Assembly: GCA_029204225.1 (NCBI GenBank)
Contig: CM055100.1
Span: forward strand, 4,386,111-4,450,110
Origin: Diphasiastrum complanatum
Lineage: Eukaryota; Streptophyta; Lycopodiopsida; Lycopodiales; Lycopodiaceae
Direction: 5' to 3'
Length of the DNA stretch: 64,000 nucleotides
Below are positions 54,885-64,000 of the stretch, piece by piece. The translations under genes were made by a program, and so were the position numbers. The notes below the pieces were generated by a model. That model saw nothing but the letters and a program-made list of their open reading frames with translations. It did not search any database and was not told where the DNA came from. The stretch's first letter is position 1. The number at the start of each line of letters is the position of its first letter.

Positions 54885-57800
54885 CTAGCTTGGTTCAATC
54901 ATTGCTTTACTAATCACTCCAAGTGATGATCTGAACTTCATAAAAGGTGTCTTTTGAAGTGGTTTAGTAAGTAGATCAGCTACACATTCATTGCTTGGAA
55001 CATTCTCCAAAGAAATCTCCTTGGCTTGCACCATTTCTCTCACAAAGTGATGGCATATCTCAATGTGCTTAGATCTTGCATGGAAGATTGGGTTAGATGC
55101 AAGGTGTTGGGCTGATATATTGTCATTGTAGATGATTGGTGCCTCCTCTGAATCCATGATCTTTAGTTCCACCAATAATCTCTTGATCCAAAGTACCTCC
55201 TTTGTAGTGGTTGTCAAAGCTTTGTACTCGGCCTCGGTTGAAGATAGAGATATAGTTTCTTGCTTTTTTGAAAGCCATGAAACCACGCCTTCTCCTATGA
55301 AAGTTGAATAGGCACTTGTTGATTTCCTATCCCTCTTGTCCCCTGCAAAATCTGAATCACTAAATGCATGAAGGTTAATCACATCTCCTCTATATAGAAT
55401 CCCAAAATCCAATGTACCCGAGATGTATCTTAGAATCCTCTTAGCCTTTTTCCAATGGATATTCAATGGCTTTTGCATGGATTGGCTCAACCTACATACA
55501 CTAAAGCTAAGATCTGGTCTAGTTATAGTGATCCACATTAAGGAACCTATAAGTTGCCTAAACAAAGTGATGTCCATGAAGGATCTTTCATCATCTTCAT
55601 TTGGCACTTTTACATCTTGCTCCATTGGTGTGTCAACACTTTTGCATACTTCCATCTTAAACTTCTTCAAAAGACTTTGAGCATAGTTTACTTGACTTAT
55701 AAAGATAAAATCAGACCCTCTAAGTACTTCTATGCCTAAGATGAAGTGAAGACACCCTAGATCTACCATCTTGAACTCTAAGGATAGATCTATCTTGATT
55801 TTTTCAATACCATCAACACTATTTCCACTAATGATGATGTCATCTACATAAATGAGTAAAAGTACAATACCAACATCATCAAACTTAATGTAAAGAGTGG
55901 GATCATATTCACTTTGAACAAAATAAAGTGAAATAAGATAGCAATGTAGTCTTGAATTCCAAGATCTCGAGGCTTGCTTCAAGCCATAGATGCTTCTTTG
56001 GAGATGGCATATTTTGTTCTCCATTCCATGCTTGATGAACCCTTGTGGCTGCTCCATATAGATATCTTCTTCCAAAAAACCATTCAAGAAAGCATTAGAG
56101 ACATCCATTTGACATAGAATCCATCCAAAATGTGATGCAAGTGCAATGATTAGTCTTATTGTGACCATCTTGGCCACGGGTGCAAAAGTTTCCTCATAGT
56201 CTATCCCTCTCTCTTGAGCATAACCTTTTGCAACTAATCTTGCTTTATGTTTGTTAACACTCCCATTTGCATTCAACTTAAGCTTGAAGACCCACTTGCA
56301 TCCTATTACATTCCTTTGAGGTCTCTCAACAAGCAACCAAGTTTCATTCTCAATCAAGGCATCATACTCATCCAACATAGCTTTATACCATTCTTTGGAG
56401 TTCAATGCATCTTCAACATTAGACGGTTCTTCAAAACTAGATAAAGCATAAGAAGTGGATGATATACCCTCAACTTGCTGTCCTTTGCCTTGATATGTGA
56501 GCCTTGATGGCTCCACTTTTGCCCTTGAAGATCTCCTTGGTGTGATAGGTGGGTTTGGTGCTTGCTCCTCCATGAGCTCCTCCTCAAAACCAAGATCTTG
56601 CTCCTCGGCCATCTTCTTCTTGATTGTTGGAGCACTTGAGCCTTCTTCAAGCATATGCATATGATGTTCATCAAAGATGACATCCCTTGAAATAACAAAT
56701 TTGTTCAAGGATGGGAGATAGACTTTGTAGCCCTTGCTTGAGCTTGCATATCCAAGCATGATCCCTCTTGTGGAAGATGGATCCTCCTTGGTTCTTGTTT
56801 CCAATGGCACATGCACATAACATATACACCCAAAAACTTTCAAGTGATTAAGATTGGGTTTCTTTCCATACAACATCTCATAAGGAGTTTTGCCTTCAAT
56901 TGCTTTGCAAGACACCCTATTCATCAAGTAGTTTGCACATACAAGAGACTCACCCCAAAAGGATTTGGGCAAACAAGCATCTAATCTTAAAGCCTTAGAA
57001 CATTCACATAATGTTCTATTCCTTCTTTCAGCAACTCCATTTTGTTGAGGAGTGTAAGGACAAGAAGTCTCTTTCTTGATCCCTTCCTCCTCACAAAAGG
57101 CCTTGAACTCATTGGAGATGAATTCTCCACCATTGTCACTTCTAAGAATCTTGATGCTATGATTATGATGCTTTTTCCACAAACAACTTGAACTTTACAA
57201 AAGTATCAAATACTTGAGACTTGAAGGAAAGTAAGAACACCCAACAATATCTTGAGTAGTCATCAATGAAGGTTAAAAACATGGATGAACCTCCATTAGA
57301 TTTGGTGCTAGCAATGTGCACATCCGAGTGTATGAGCTCAAGAGGATGAGATGACTTTGTGATGGAGTTAGGAAACACCTTCTTATGTGCCTTGGATAAG
57401 GCACAAGCTTCACAAACCTTGTCTTCCTTCCCAATAGACCTTGGTAGGCCTAAAGCATACTCCTCCTTGATCATAGCCTCCATGGAACCCGAGTTGACAT
57501 GTCCAAGTCTTTTGTGCCATAAAGTAAAGGTAGATATCTTGCTCTTCTCGGCCAACATGACAACATTAGTATCCACAAATGCATCCAGCTTATAAAGTTT
57601 GCCAAGTCTAGTGCCCTTAGCCACTATCTTACCCTTCTTCTTGATGAAACATTCATTTGAAGCAAAGTCAACATTGAAACCATTGTCTACCATTTGGCCA
57701 ACACTTAGTAGATTCTTTGTTATTGTAGGAATGTACAAAACACCTTCTATGTTGATCTTTTTGGAAGATCCTAAGCAAAGGGGAATGCTACCAACTCCTT

Positions 57801-58854
57801 CAATCTTACAAGCTTCATCATTTGCTGTATAGATAGACTTTATAGGTCCATCATAAGATAAGAGAGAAGAGAAAAACTCCCTTTTACTAGTCATGTGTGA
57901 ACTAGCACCCGAGTCAATCCACCAAGGATCTTCTCCTTTGAAGCTTGTTGAAGAAAATATGGACATCATGAGAGAGTCCTCATGTGAACTCTCCTCCTCC
58001 TCCTCTTTGCTCATGTTGGCTTGGCTTTGATCTTGCTTCCTCTTGAAGCATTCCGAGGCATAATGCCCCATCTTGCTACAATAGTAGCACTTCACCTTTG
58101 ATTTGTCCTTCTTGACTTTGGTGGTTGATGGAGATGCCTTTGGGGGTCCTTCTTGATCCTCAAGCTTTGTAGACTTCTTGAATGTTGATCCTTTGCCTTT
58201 GGACTTGCCTTTGCCTTTGGTGAAGAGATCTTGGTCATCTCCACCTTGGATGGAAAGCCTATCCATCCTCTCTTGCATTTGGCTCCTTCTTGATTCCTCG
58301 GCCATGAGTGTGCCTTGGAGTTCTTCAAGTATGGGTAGCTTACCCATAATTGCATATCCCTGAACCAAATTGTCAAATTCAAAGCTTAGTCCATTCATTA
58401 TGAGTTGAACAAGCTCTTCATCCTTGATAGGGTCACCTATAAAGGCTAGCTCTTTGTTCAATTCCTTTACTCTTAGGACAAAAGTATGTGCACTCTCTCC
58501 TTTCTTTTGATAGCTTCTATAGATTTGATTCTTCAAAGCTAACATTCTAGTTTGGTTCTTGGATTCATAGACCTTTTGCAAAGTCTCCCAAGCATCTTGA
58601 GCTGAAGTGCAATCTCCTACCTCTCTTAAGAGTTCATTTGCAACATTCATTTTTATGCAATGTAGTGCAACATTGCACCTCTTGATGTATTTGGCTTTTT
58701 CTTGAGGATGAATAGGTTCACCCTCCTTACCATTTACAATTTCCATCAGATCTTGCATGATCATGATAGATTCCATTCTAACTTTCCATATGGAATAGTT
58801 AGTTTTGTTGAGCCTTTCATTAGTATCCAAAAGATATGCATTTATAGATGCCAT
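54885..58854 (-). pseudogene. Copia D2 polyprotein, single 1-base frameshift
   Basis: ATG at 58854 (MASINAYLLDTNERLNKTNY). 563 codons run through Gag, CCHC knuckle (CYYCSKMGHYASEC), protease (WWIDSGASSHM) and the first half of integrase, then shift at 57172-57176. There the plus strand has five T where D1 has four (48973-48976). The remaining 765-residue frame holds RSDNGGEF, the integrase glutamate after TPQQNGVA, RT (MDVSNAFLNG, YVDD) and RNase H, ending at 54885. Total length without the extra base would be 1,323 codons, matching copia C. No other stop is present. The defect may be real or a homopolymer sequencing error. Confidence 0.95.
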
Positions 58855-59653
58855 CTAGTCTCCTAGTCAAGGACTTGACACAAATGAAGGTTACTTCTAT
58901 TGATTTGATTGAAGGTCTACCTTATCCCACTTCTTAGGGACCTGAAAAGATCAGTAATAGACTTCCTATAAATATCTAAGAATGATCTCTAACAAAATCA
59001 AATCATAGAATACTAGAAACAATGCACTTGCTTGATTGAAGTAGACAATACTAGTAGAATTGCCCCTCTTTCTATAAAGAACATTAAAGCTTCCAAATGA
59101 TCTGATCAAGAGTGAATTTCAGCAACCTAATATACTTCCAAAATCACTTGTAAAAGATCTAAATGGAACTTAATGAGGAGGCAACACAATCGACTATCCA
59201 ATCACAAGCAAAAAATGATCAAAATTGATGAAAAATTGATCTAATTTGGTGCATAAGTCAAGCAATGGTTGGACTGAACCTAAATCACTTTAGGAGGTGC
59301 CTACTACACCTTAGAACAGCCTTGAAGAGTCCCCAAAACTCTGATCTTCCCTCTCCTTGAATGCTAGAAAGCCTCCTCTATGAAATCACCTCCAAAACTC
59401 GCTTAGAAATCAATGCTTGGAGCAAGCAAAACTTGCTATCTTGGTAATGTGAATTGAATTCAACTTTGCCTCTGGTTTTAGACACCTAAACACCTGCAAA
59501 TGAAGTCACACAACACCAATCTCCAATGTATTTGACTCACTTTGAGTTCTAGAATCAATACTAGATGCTAAGATCCAATCTACACAAGATTTAGATCAAA
59601 AATTGTGATCAAATTGAATGAAAACCAAGGATTTAGCTCATTTCAGCCTTTAG

Positions 59654-59665
59654 GCTCTGATACCA
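59654..59665 (-). other. Primer-binding site, copia D2
   Basis: Minus strand TGGTATCAGAGC, initiator tRNA-Met type. The leader 58855-59653 is non-coding and nearly identical to that of D1. Confidence 0.92.
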
Positions 59666-60347
59666 TGTAAAAATTACAGCAAATAAGGACCCTAAAACAC
59701 TTGAAATGATGAGGGAAACAATAGATTATGATCTCATAAGATTAGCACAAGTTGAACCATCAAAATCCATCAAAAATCTATGCTTGAACCTCACTAAATG
59801 GCCCAAATCCTTGAAGAAGGCTTCACACGTGTGAAAGTACTGCCTCCCACAGTCTGAGTACTGTACACCAGACCTACATTCAATCCTATAATCATTAGTA
59901 ATCACAAGTACTCAAACAATTATGAACATAGAGAGCAATTGCACCATTATGAGAGAAAAATCATGAAATTGCTTGATTGATTTTGGTGAGATATCATCAC
60001 CTATATATACATGATTTATCACGGTTTTGGGCAGGTATGAGTAGCCCTAAACCTATCCCTAATGCTAATTTTGGTGGATCTTTCATCCCTACCAAGTTAG
60101 GGTTGGAATCTTGGAGATCCCTCAACAATGCAAAAATTACCAAAAATAGCTCCTATTTTTTCTCCCTTGTATCTAAGCATAATTTGGACTCATTCCAAAG
60201 GTTCTAACACTTAGGTCTACTTGAGAACATCCTTATGAATGGAATCCTATGCTATTTGGCACGTGTGACAAGCCACATCATGACCATCTAACTATTTACA
60301 AGTCATATGACCAAAACTAGTCAAGCTAGAATTGTGAATTTTTAACA
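59666..60347 (-). repeat. 5' LTR of copia D2 (682 bp)
   Basis: Palindrome at 59822-59835, neighbour motif GTACTGCCT as in its 3' LTR. TATATATA at 60002-60009. Confidence 0.95.
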
Positions 60348-61230
60348 TTGAGGATTTAACAAAGCTAGATCTTGTGGTTCGTCCTTTTGCAGTACTTGTA
60401 AATCATTATTTTCTTGCTCTGAGCAGGTTGCTGATTTTAGTTCTGACTCTGCTTTTGTGACTGCTTCCTATTCTAATCTAATTAATTTGGCTTTTTCTTT
60501 TAATGTTGCTTCTTTGAATCTTTCTTGGTCAATAGAGCCTGCGAGTCTTCGACAGAAGACGATGATGCACCATTCCTTTGGATCTCTCCTCCAACATCAT
60601 AGTTCTGACTTTAGACAAAGTTTTTTTTGAGCGAGTTGAGATTATCATCACTCAATTTTCATAGGAGGATGACAAACTAGACAATAAGGTCATGATAGCA
60701 TCTGAATCTTCGATCACTAAACCTATTGTTGCCATATGTTCTAAGTCTAAAATTGATTTATGTGATTTTGAATGGAGTAACCTTTTGACATTCTGAGTGA
60801 AAAGAATTTCTTCCTCAGATGCAATTTTAAAATGACATCTCTCACTTTGTAGAGTGTGCTCAGAATGTCCCAAGCTTTTTTGGAAGTTTGGGCTTGTCTG
60901 ATATATTGGCCAATCTGTGTGTCAGAAATATTACGAGTGATTAAGACAAAAGCCTTACCATTCCCGAGCTTCCATTTGAAAATGGCTTGCTCATCGACAA
61001 TGAAAATCAGTTTAATGCCCGAAACTATTTCCCAAAGGTCTTTGGCCATTAGCATTAATTTCACCTTGAATTTTCACATATGGTAGTTCGCTCCATCGAG
61101 CTTGTCTACCATTAGACCAGACTTTGATTGGGAATCCATTCAGAAATTTGAGATGGATGTATGTAGATAGTACTTTAGTACATTGTGTGACTTCAAAATA
61201 ATTTAGTAAGTGTCTACTTTGTATCAAAAC
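60348..61230 (-). pseudogene. Copia E Gag, decayed
   Basis: Minus strand, several frames. Recognisable Gag blocks: MKLMLMAKDLWEIVSG (about 61060), QIGQYIRQAQTSKKAWDIL (about 60900), LHLRKKFFSLRMSKGYSIQN and LEHMATIGLVIEDSDAIMTL (about 60730), the typical leucine-rich core of copia Gag. The 3' part is a basic Arg/Lys/Ser-rich stretch with stops, up to the D2 target site. No zinc knuckle survives. Confidence 0.75.
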
Positions 61231-61280
61231 ATAGAATGTATTGATACTGTATGCTTTGTCAGACTGACCGCCTAGATATT

Positions 61281-61294
61281 ACGCTATGATACCA
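61281..61294 (-). other. Primer-binding site, copia E
   Basis: Minus strand TGGTATCATAGCGT, a variant of the initiator tRNA-Met site (TGGTATCAGAGC) with one change. It abuts TGTTGGTACC, the inner LTR end. Confidence 0.7.
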
Positions 61295-62352
61295 TGTTGG
61301 TACCAAACAAAGTAAGAGATTAGAAAGTATAGATATGCTCTGATAGCATGTCAGGAATTTCGAAGGATTTCTCCGTGCATGAATCTACGTCTATCAAATT
61401 TGAATTATCGTTGACAATTTGACAATGGTTCAGCTACTCGATCTGAGTTTTGAAGTCACAGAAATCGATACAATCAATTTTGTAGACATACGCAAAGTTG
61501 AGAAAGTAGAAATGTGAAGTAGAATAAGCAAATCTAGAGCATTACAATCAACATTAATTGTCAGTCACACAGTTCAAGGTACATAATATTATATGCATGC
61601 AACGAACCAGGCGAAACAGAAAATAAAACAATCAACTCGACATAGACACGACTCTGTTTATTGGAAACAATTAGATTAAGTCGAAAGTATGTGCACAGTC
61701 TAAGCATTCAGATGTGTGATCTTTCTGAAACAACACTTTGTAAAACATAGAAAATGATCAAATAGTTGTGTTCTGATTGAACGTCTGATGAATGGATTAA
61801 TGTTTACCTGATGTGCCATCAAATATTTATAACATGGTAGTTGTATAATTACAAGAATGTTTATTCGATACATTTGCAAATTGGATTAATAAATATGTGC
61901 TGTTAGCAATCGCTTTTAGACAAAATTTTATTCTGTTGGAGATTCTACAAAAATCATAGGGTTGTGAAGATAGATGGTCGATTGTCAACAGTCGAATCGA
62001 TAGTTGGTAGTTGACTTAATATTGGCTTCAAAGATAGATGGTTGATTGTCAACAGTCGAATCAGTAGTTGATAGTTGACTTAATATTGGCTTCAAAAATT
62101 CGAGTACGGTCAACAATTGTCGATTTAAGTGTCTTCGACGGGTTCAACAATTGTCGATTTGAGTAGGTTAACGATTGTCGATTTGAGGTTTGTCAAGCTG
62201 ATATCTATTTACAATCTTCGTGTATTTTTGCAGGCTGTTCAAATACACATGTATTTCTGCAGACTATGCGACAGTAGATGCATCTACATACAACAAGAGA
62301 AAGGATCTAGATTAATTATAACATTATGGATGGAGAAGATAGAAGTCCAACA
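61295..62352 (-). repeat. 5' LTR of copia E (about 1,058 bp, outer end tentative)
   Basis: The inner end is fixed by the primer site. The outer end is taken as CCAACA at 62347-62352, which pairs with TGTTGG. TATAAATA on the minus strand at 61824-61831 is a promoter candidate. It contains a 64-bp tandem duplication. Confidence 0.55.
61969..62096. repeat. 64-bp tandem duplication in the copia E LTR
   Basis: Units 61969-62032 and 62033-62096 (both start GATAGATGGT) differ at about four positions. Three looser AACAATTGTCGATTT-like words follow to about 62185. The array lies in the proposed U3 upstream of the TATA box. Confidence 0.85.
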
Positions 62353-63400
62353 ATATTGTTTATCACCCAGATTGTAAATCAAGATATAGAGTCTTGTTTA
62401 ATGTAAAATGATGTACTATTTTGGACCAAGATTCTAATAAAAAAAATATAATCAAAAGTTTAATCAAGATTCTAAAAAAAAAATTAATCAAAATTTTAAT
62501 CAAGATTCTAAAAACAACTCTAATCAAAATTCTAATCAAGATTCTAATAAAATTTAAAATCTAAAAAAAAAAAAACCAAAAAACATTTGATTTCAAAAAT
62601 ATCATCCTTCAAAATTCTATTAATTTCTAAAAGGATTATTAATTGCAAATTATAAATAAAAAGTTGTTGCCAGCCCGCTATCTAGCAGTGTTAACTGTAG
62701 GTCTGGGGTTCAATCTAGTCAATTGCAAAATCACAAATAGATTGACAAATAAATTAATATAACAAAAACGAAGAATACCCAGGTTCCATCTCTTCACAGA
62801 TTGTATATGGAAAAGTTCGAGTGCATCCAGATATCTCACTTTAATAAAAAAAGACCTACTAGTGGCTAGTCACTCACTCGATAAGCCTTGGGGGGCCATG
62901 GCATTTTACATCAAAAGACAAGAAAAATTTATATCCCCCCCCCCTCTGCCTCTCAAAAAAAGAAGAAGGTACATTGTACAATCCTACATAGTATGTATGA
63001 CAAGGAAATGACTTCTCAAGGCTTGGGGGCAAAGCTATCATGAAGAATCTTTCACTCATGACTTGCATTTTTTAGTTGAACTTGAGTTAAGACAAACCTC
63101 ACAATATAGATACTTTTAAATTGTGAGACTTGTTTTGTTTTTTAGACATGTTTTTTAAGTTAGTGCTAAGATTTTTGAGATATTTTGGATCACCATATTC
63201 TAATAATATACCAAGTCATATATAATTATTTTAATCTCTTGGAAATGGTTATTTGAGAGATCTTTGCACCCCGGTAAATTATCTGAAATTGTGTTCAAGA
63301 ACATGAAGGAATCTTTTGAGCAAACACTTTACAAGATGTAAATCTAGATTAATTAGCTACTTGTTTTCCTTTTCTTTTTTCTAAGACTTCTCTTTCTCGT
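62353..63400. other. AT-rich region, no supported gene
   Basis: Contains a 36-bp repeat (separate entry), A-runs near 62562-62585, and GGGGTTCAATCTAG near 62705, which resembles a degenerate B box and might mark a tRNA-derived SINE, without an A box I trust. A C-run lies at 62937-62944. No coding domain. Confidence 0.4.
62425..62555. repeat. 36-bp tandem repeat (TAATCAAGATTCTAA core)
   Basis: TAATCAAGATTCTAA starts at 62461, 62497 and 62533, exactly 36 bp apart, with a degenerate unit before them. Confidence 0.85.
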
Positions 63401-63439
63401 GTATATACTCATTTGTGCCTAAAACATTAGAGCATATTT

Positions 63440-63890
63440 TCAACCGCAAACCCTCTCTTAATCCAAGGATGGTGGACGCTAGCCAAATAGTATTATCATT
63501 CAAGATCATCATGAGTTTTAATTTTATACACCCATTTACAAGAAATGGCTTCTTTACCATGAGCAATTCAACTTATTCCCAAACATCATTTTTCATCATA
63601 GAATCTGCTCACTATGTAGAAAAACATGTTTGAATGTTTTCGGCTCCTCATAATCTTGCATTGCATCCATCAAAGCCAAATTTAAATTTGCCTCATACTT
63701 GTCAAGTTGTCTTCATTCTCTTGTTGACCTGTGAGGTGTTTCCAACTCCTTTCCATCTTGTTTTGCATATTTCGTTACTTTCAATAGGTATTTTCTTTGG
63801 TTTTTATGATGTAGAAGCTTCATGTTCATTGGATTGCTCTTCAACTGCATCATTCTTTTCCATCAAGATTGATGACAATTTTTTCCCTTA
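63440..63890 (-). pseudogene. Ty1/copia RT N-terminal fragment (another element)
   Basis: Minus strand in several frames. The linker before RT is visible as RRQLDKYEANLNLALMD-like sequence near 63700 (with stops), then MQDYEEPKTFK, SMMKNDVWE, and the RT start GKEAISCKWVYKIKTHDDLE near 63545-63490, followed by stops. W-V-Y-K-I-K after S-C-K is the standard start of copia RT. Everything downstream (YVDD, RNase H) is absent. It is too short and damaged to assign to a family, and differs from A-E in this block. Confidence 0.65.
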
Positions 63891-64000
63891 ACCCTTAGCC
63901 CTTGGCCTTTCATCTTTCATCCGGGCCCTTGGCCTTTCACCATTGTCCCTTAGTGCTTTTCCCTTGGCCCTTAGCCCTTAATCCTTGGTCCTTAACTCTT
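63890..64000. repeat. Degenerate CCCTTGGCC/CCCTTAGCC repeat at the window edge
   Basis: About ten words of the type CCCTTAGCC, CCCTTGGCC and CCTTGGTCC, with irregular spacing. It continues beyond the window, so length is unknown. It is not the plant telomere repeat. Confidence 0.7.

Larger units (their letters stand above)
54189..60347 (-). mobile_element. Ty1/copia element D2, nearly intact
   Basis: 6,159 bp, minus strand: 3' LTR 54189-54870, polyprotein 54885-58854, primer site 59654-59665, 5' LTR 59666-60347. LTRs are both 682 bp with three C/T differences seen, all near 54540/60015. It is the sister copy of D1. Confidence 0.97.
54184..60352. repeat. 5-bp target-site duplications (TTGAG) flanking copia D2
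   Basis: TTGAG at 54184-54188 and 60348-60352, directly outside the LTR ends; the insertion splits copia E. Confidence 0.96.
53395..62352 (-). mobile_element. Ty1/copia element E, 5' part, interrupted by copia D2
   Basis: 5' LTR about 61295-62352, primer site 61281-61294, gag about 61230-60348, protease and integrase start 54188-53395. Truncated at 53394 by the gypsy 3' LTR. It is from another copia lineage than A-D: LTR ends TGTTGG/CCAACA, no CACACGTGTG found, different Gag. Confidence 0.75.

Noticed and set aside
38929-62352. Copia F (38940-40050) as the missing 3' half of copia E
   Set aside because: Tempting because E lacks RT and F lacks gag, and both LTRs begin TGTTGG. The F LTR end near 38880-38929 does not resemble the E LTR beyond those bases.
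62670-62720. tRNA gene or SINE promoter at GGGGTTCAATCTAG
   Set aside because: Only a degenerate B box; no convincing A box, acceptor stem or target duplication.

Overview
This window is nuclear DNA of a land plant with a large, repeat-rich genome. It is AT-rich, has one intron-containing plant gene, and is otherwise filled with Ty1/copia and Ty3/gypsy LTR retrotransposons, CACTA-type transposase debris and simple repeats. The species cannot be named from the sequence. The dense nested LTR elements would suit a gymnosperm or another large-genome plant, but that is inference.

Layout. 1-3193: 5' end of a copia element on the minus strand (family A; gag-protease open to the window edge, primer-binding site, 5' LTR). 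3194-5758: gene-poor, with a possible gypsy 3' end and a 57-bp tandem duplication. 5759-7620: the only convincing host gene, an intact five-exon pectin methylesterase. 7621-9767: no genes. 9768-11784: two decayed gypsy integrase regions meeting tail to tail. 11820-14957: degenerate repeats, then a broken coiled-coil accessory ORF. 15745-16735: gypsy gag-protease remnant. About 16735-18380: DNA-transposon-like unit with many CGTGGATAATCCACG palindromes and a short transposase-like N-terminus.

18604-30906: copia family B (target duplication TAAAT), with copia family C nested in its gag (22903-29216, target duplication ATAAT). C has an uninterrupted 1,326-residue polyprotein and 862-bp LTRs that differ at one base that I could find, so it is very young. 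30912-34479: microsatellites, a possible G-quadruplex, a SET-domain-like ORF with an in-frame stop, then a CACTA TNP2-type transposase pseudogene on the same strand. 34523-36632: gypsy leader, tRNA-Asp primer-binding site, LTR and a protease scrap. 37222-37791: unrecognised broken ORF. 38940-41187: decayed copia RT/RNase H and a gag-RNase H deletion derivative of gypsy.

41203-53394: plus-strand gypsy element with gag, protease and a coiled-coil accessory ORF but no recognisable RT or integrase. It is interrupted by copia D1 (46011-52146, target duplication CGAAA). 53395-62352: copia E, interrupted by copia D2 (54189-60347, target duplication TTGAG). D2 is close to intact, with one extra base in a homopolymer. 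62353-64000: AT-rich repeats, a fragment of another copia RT, and a CCCTTGGCC-like repeat at the edge.

How it fits together: apart from the pectinesterase, every recognisable coding region is transposon-derived. The LTRs of families A, B, C and D share a palindrome, CACACGTGTG, usually near a GGCCT-containing motif (GTACGGCCT in B, C and D). This is the clearest regulatory signal in the window. The SET-like ORF beside a CACTA transposase is the best candidate for something undescribed.
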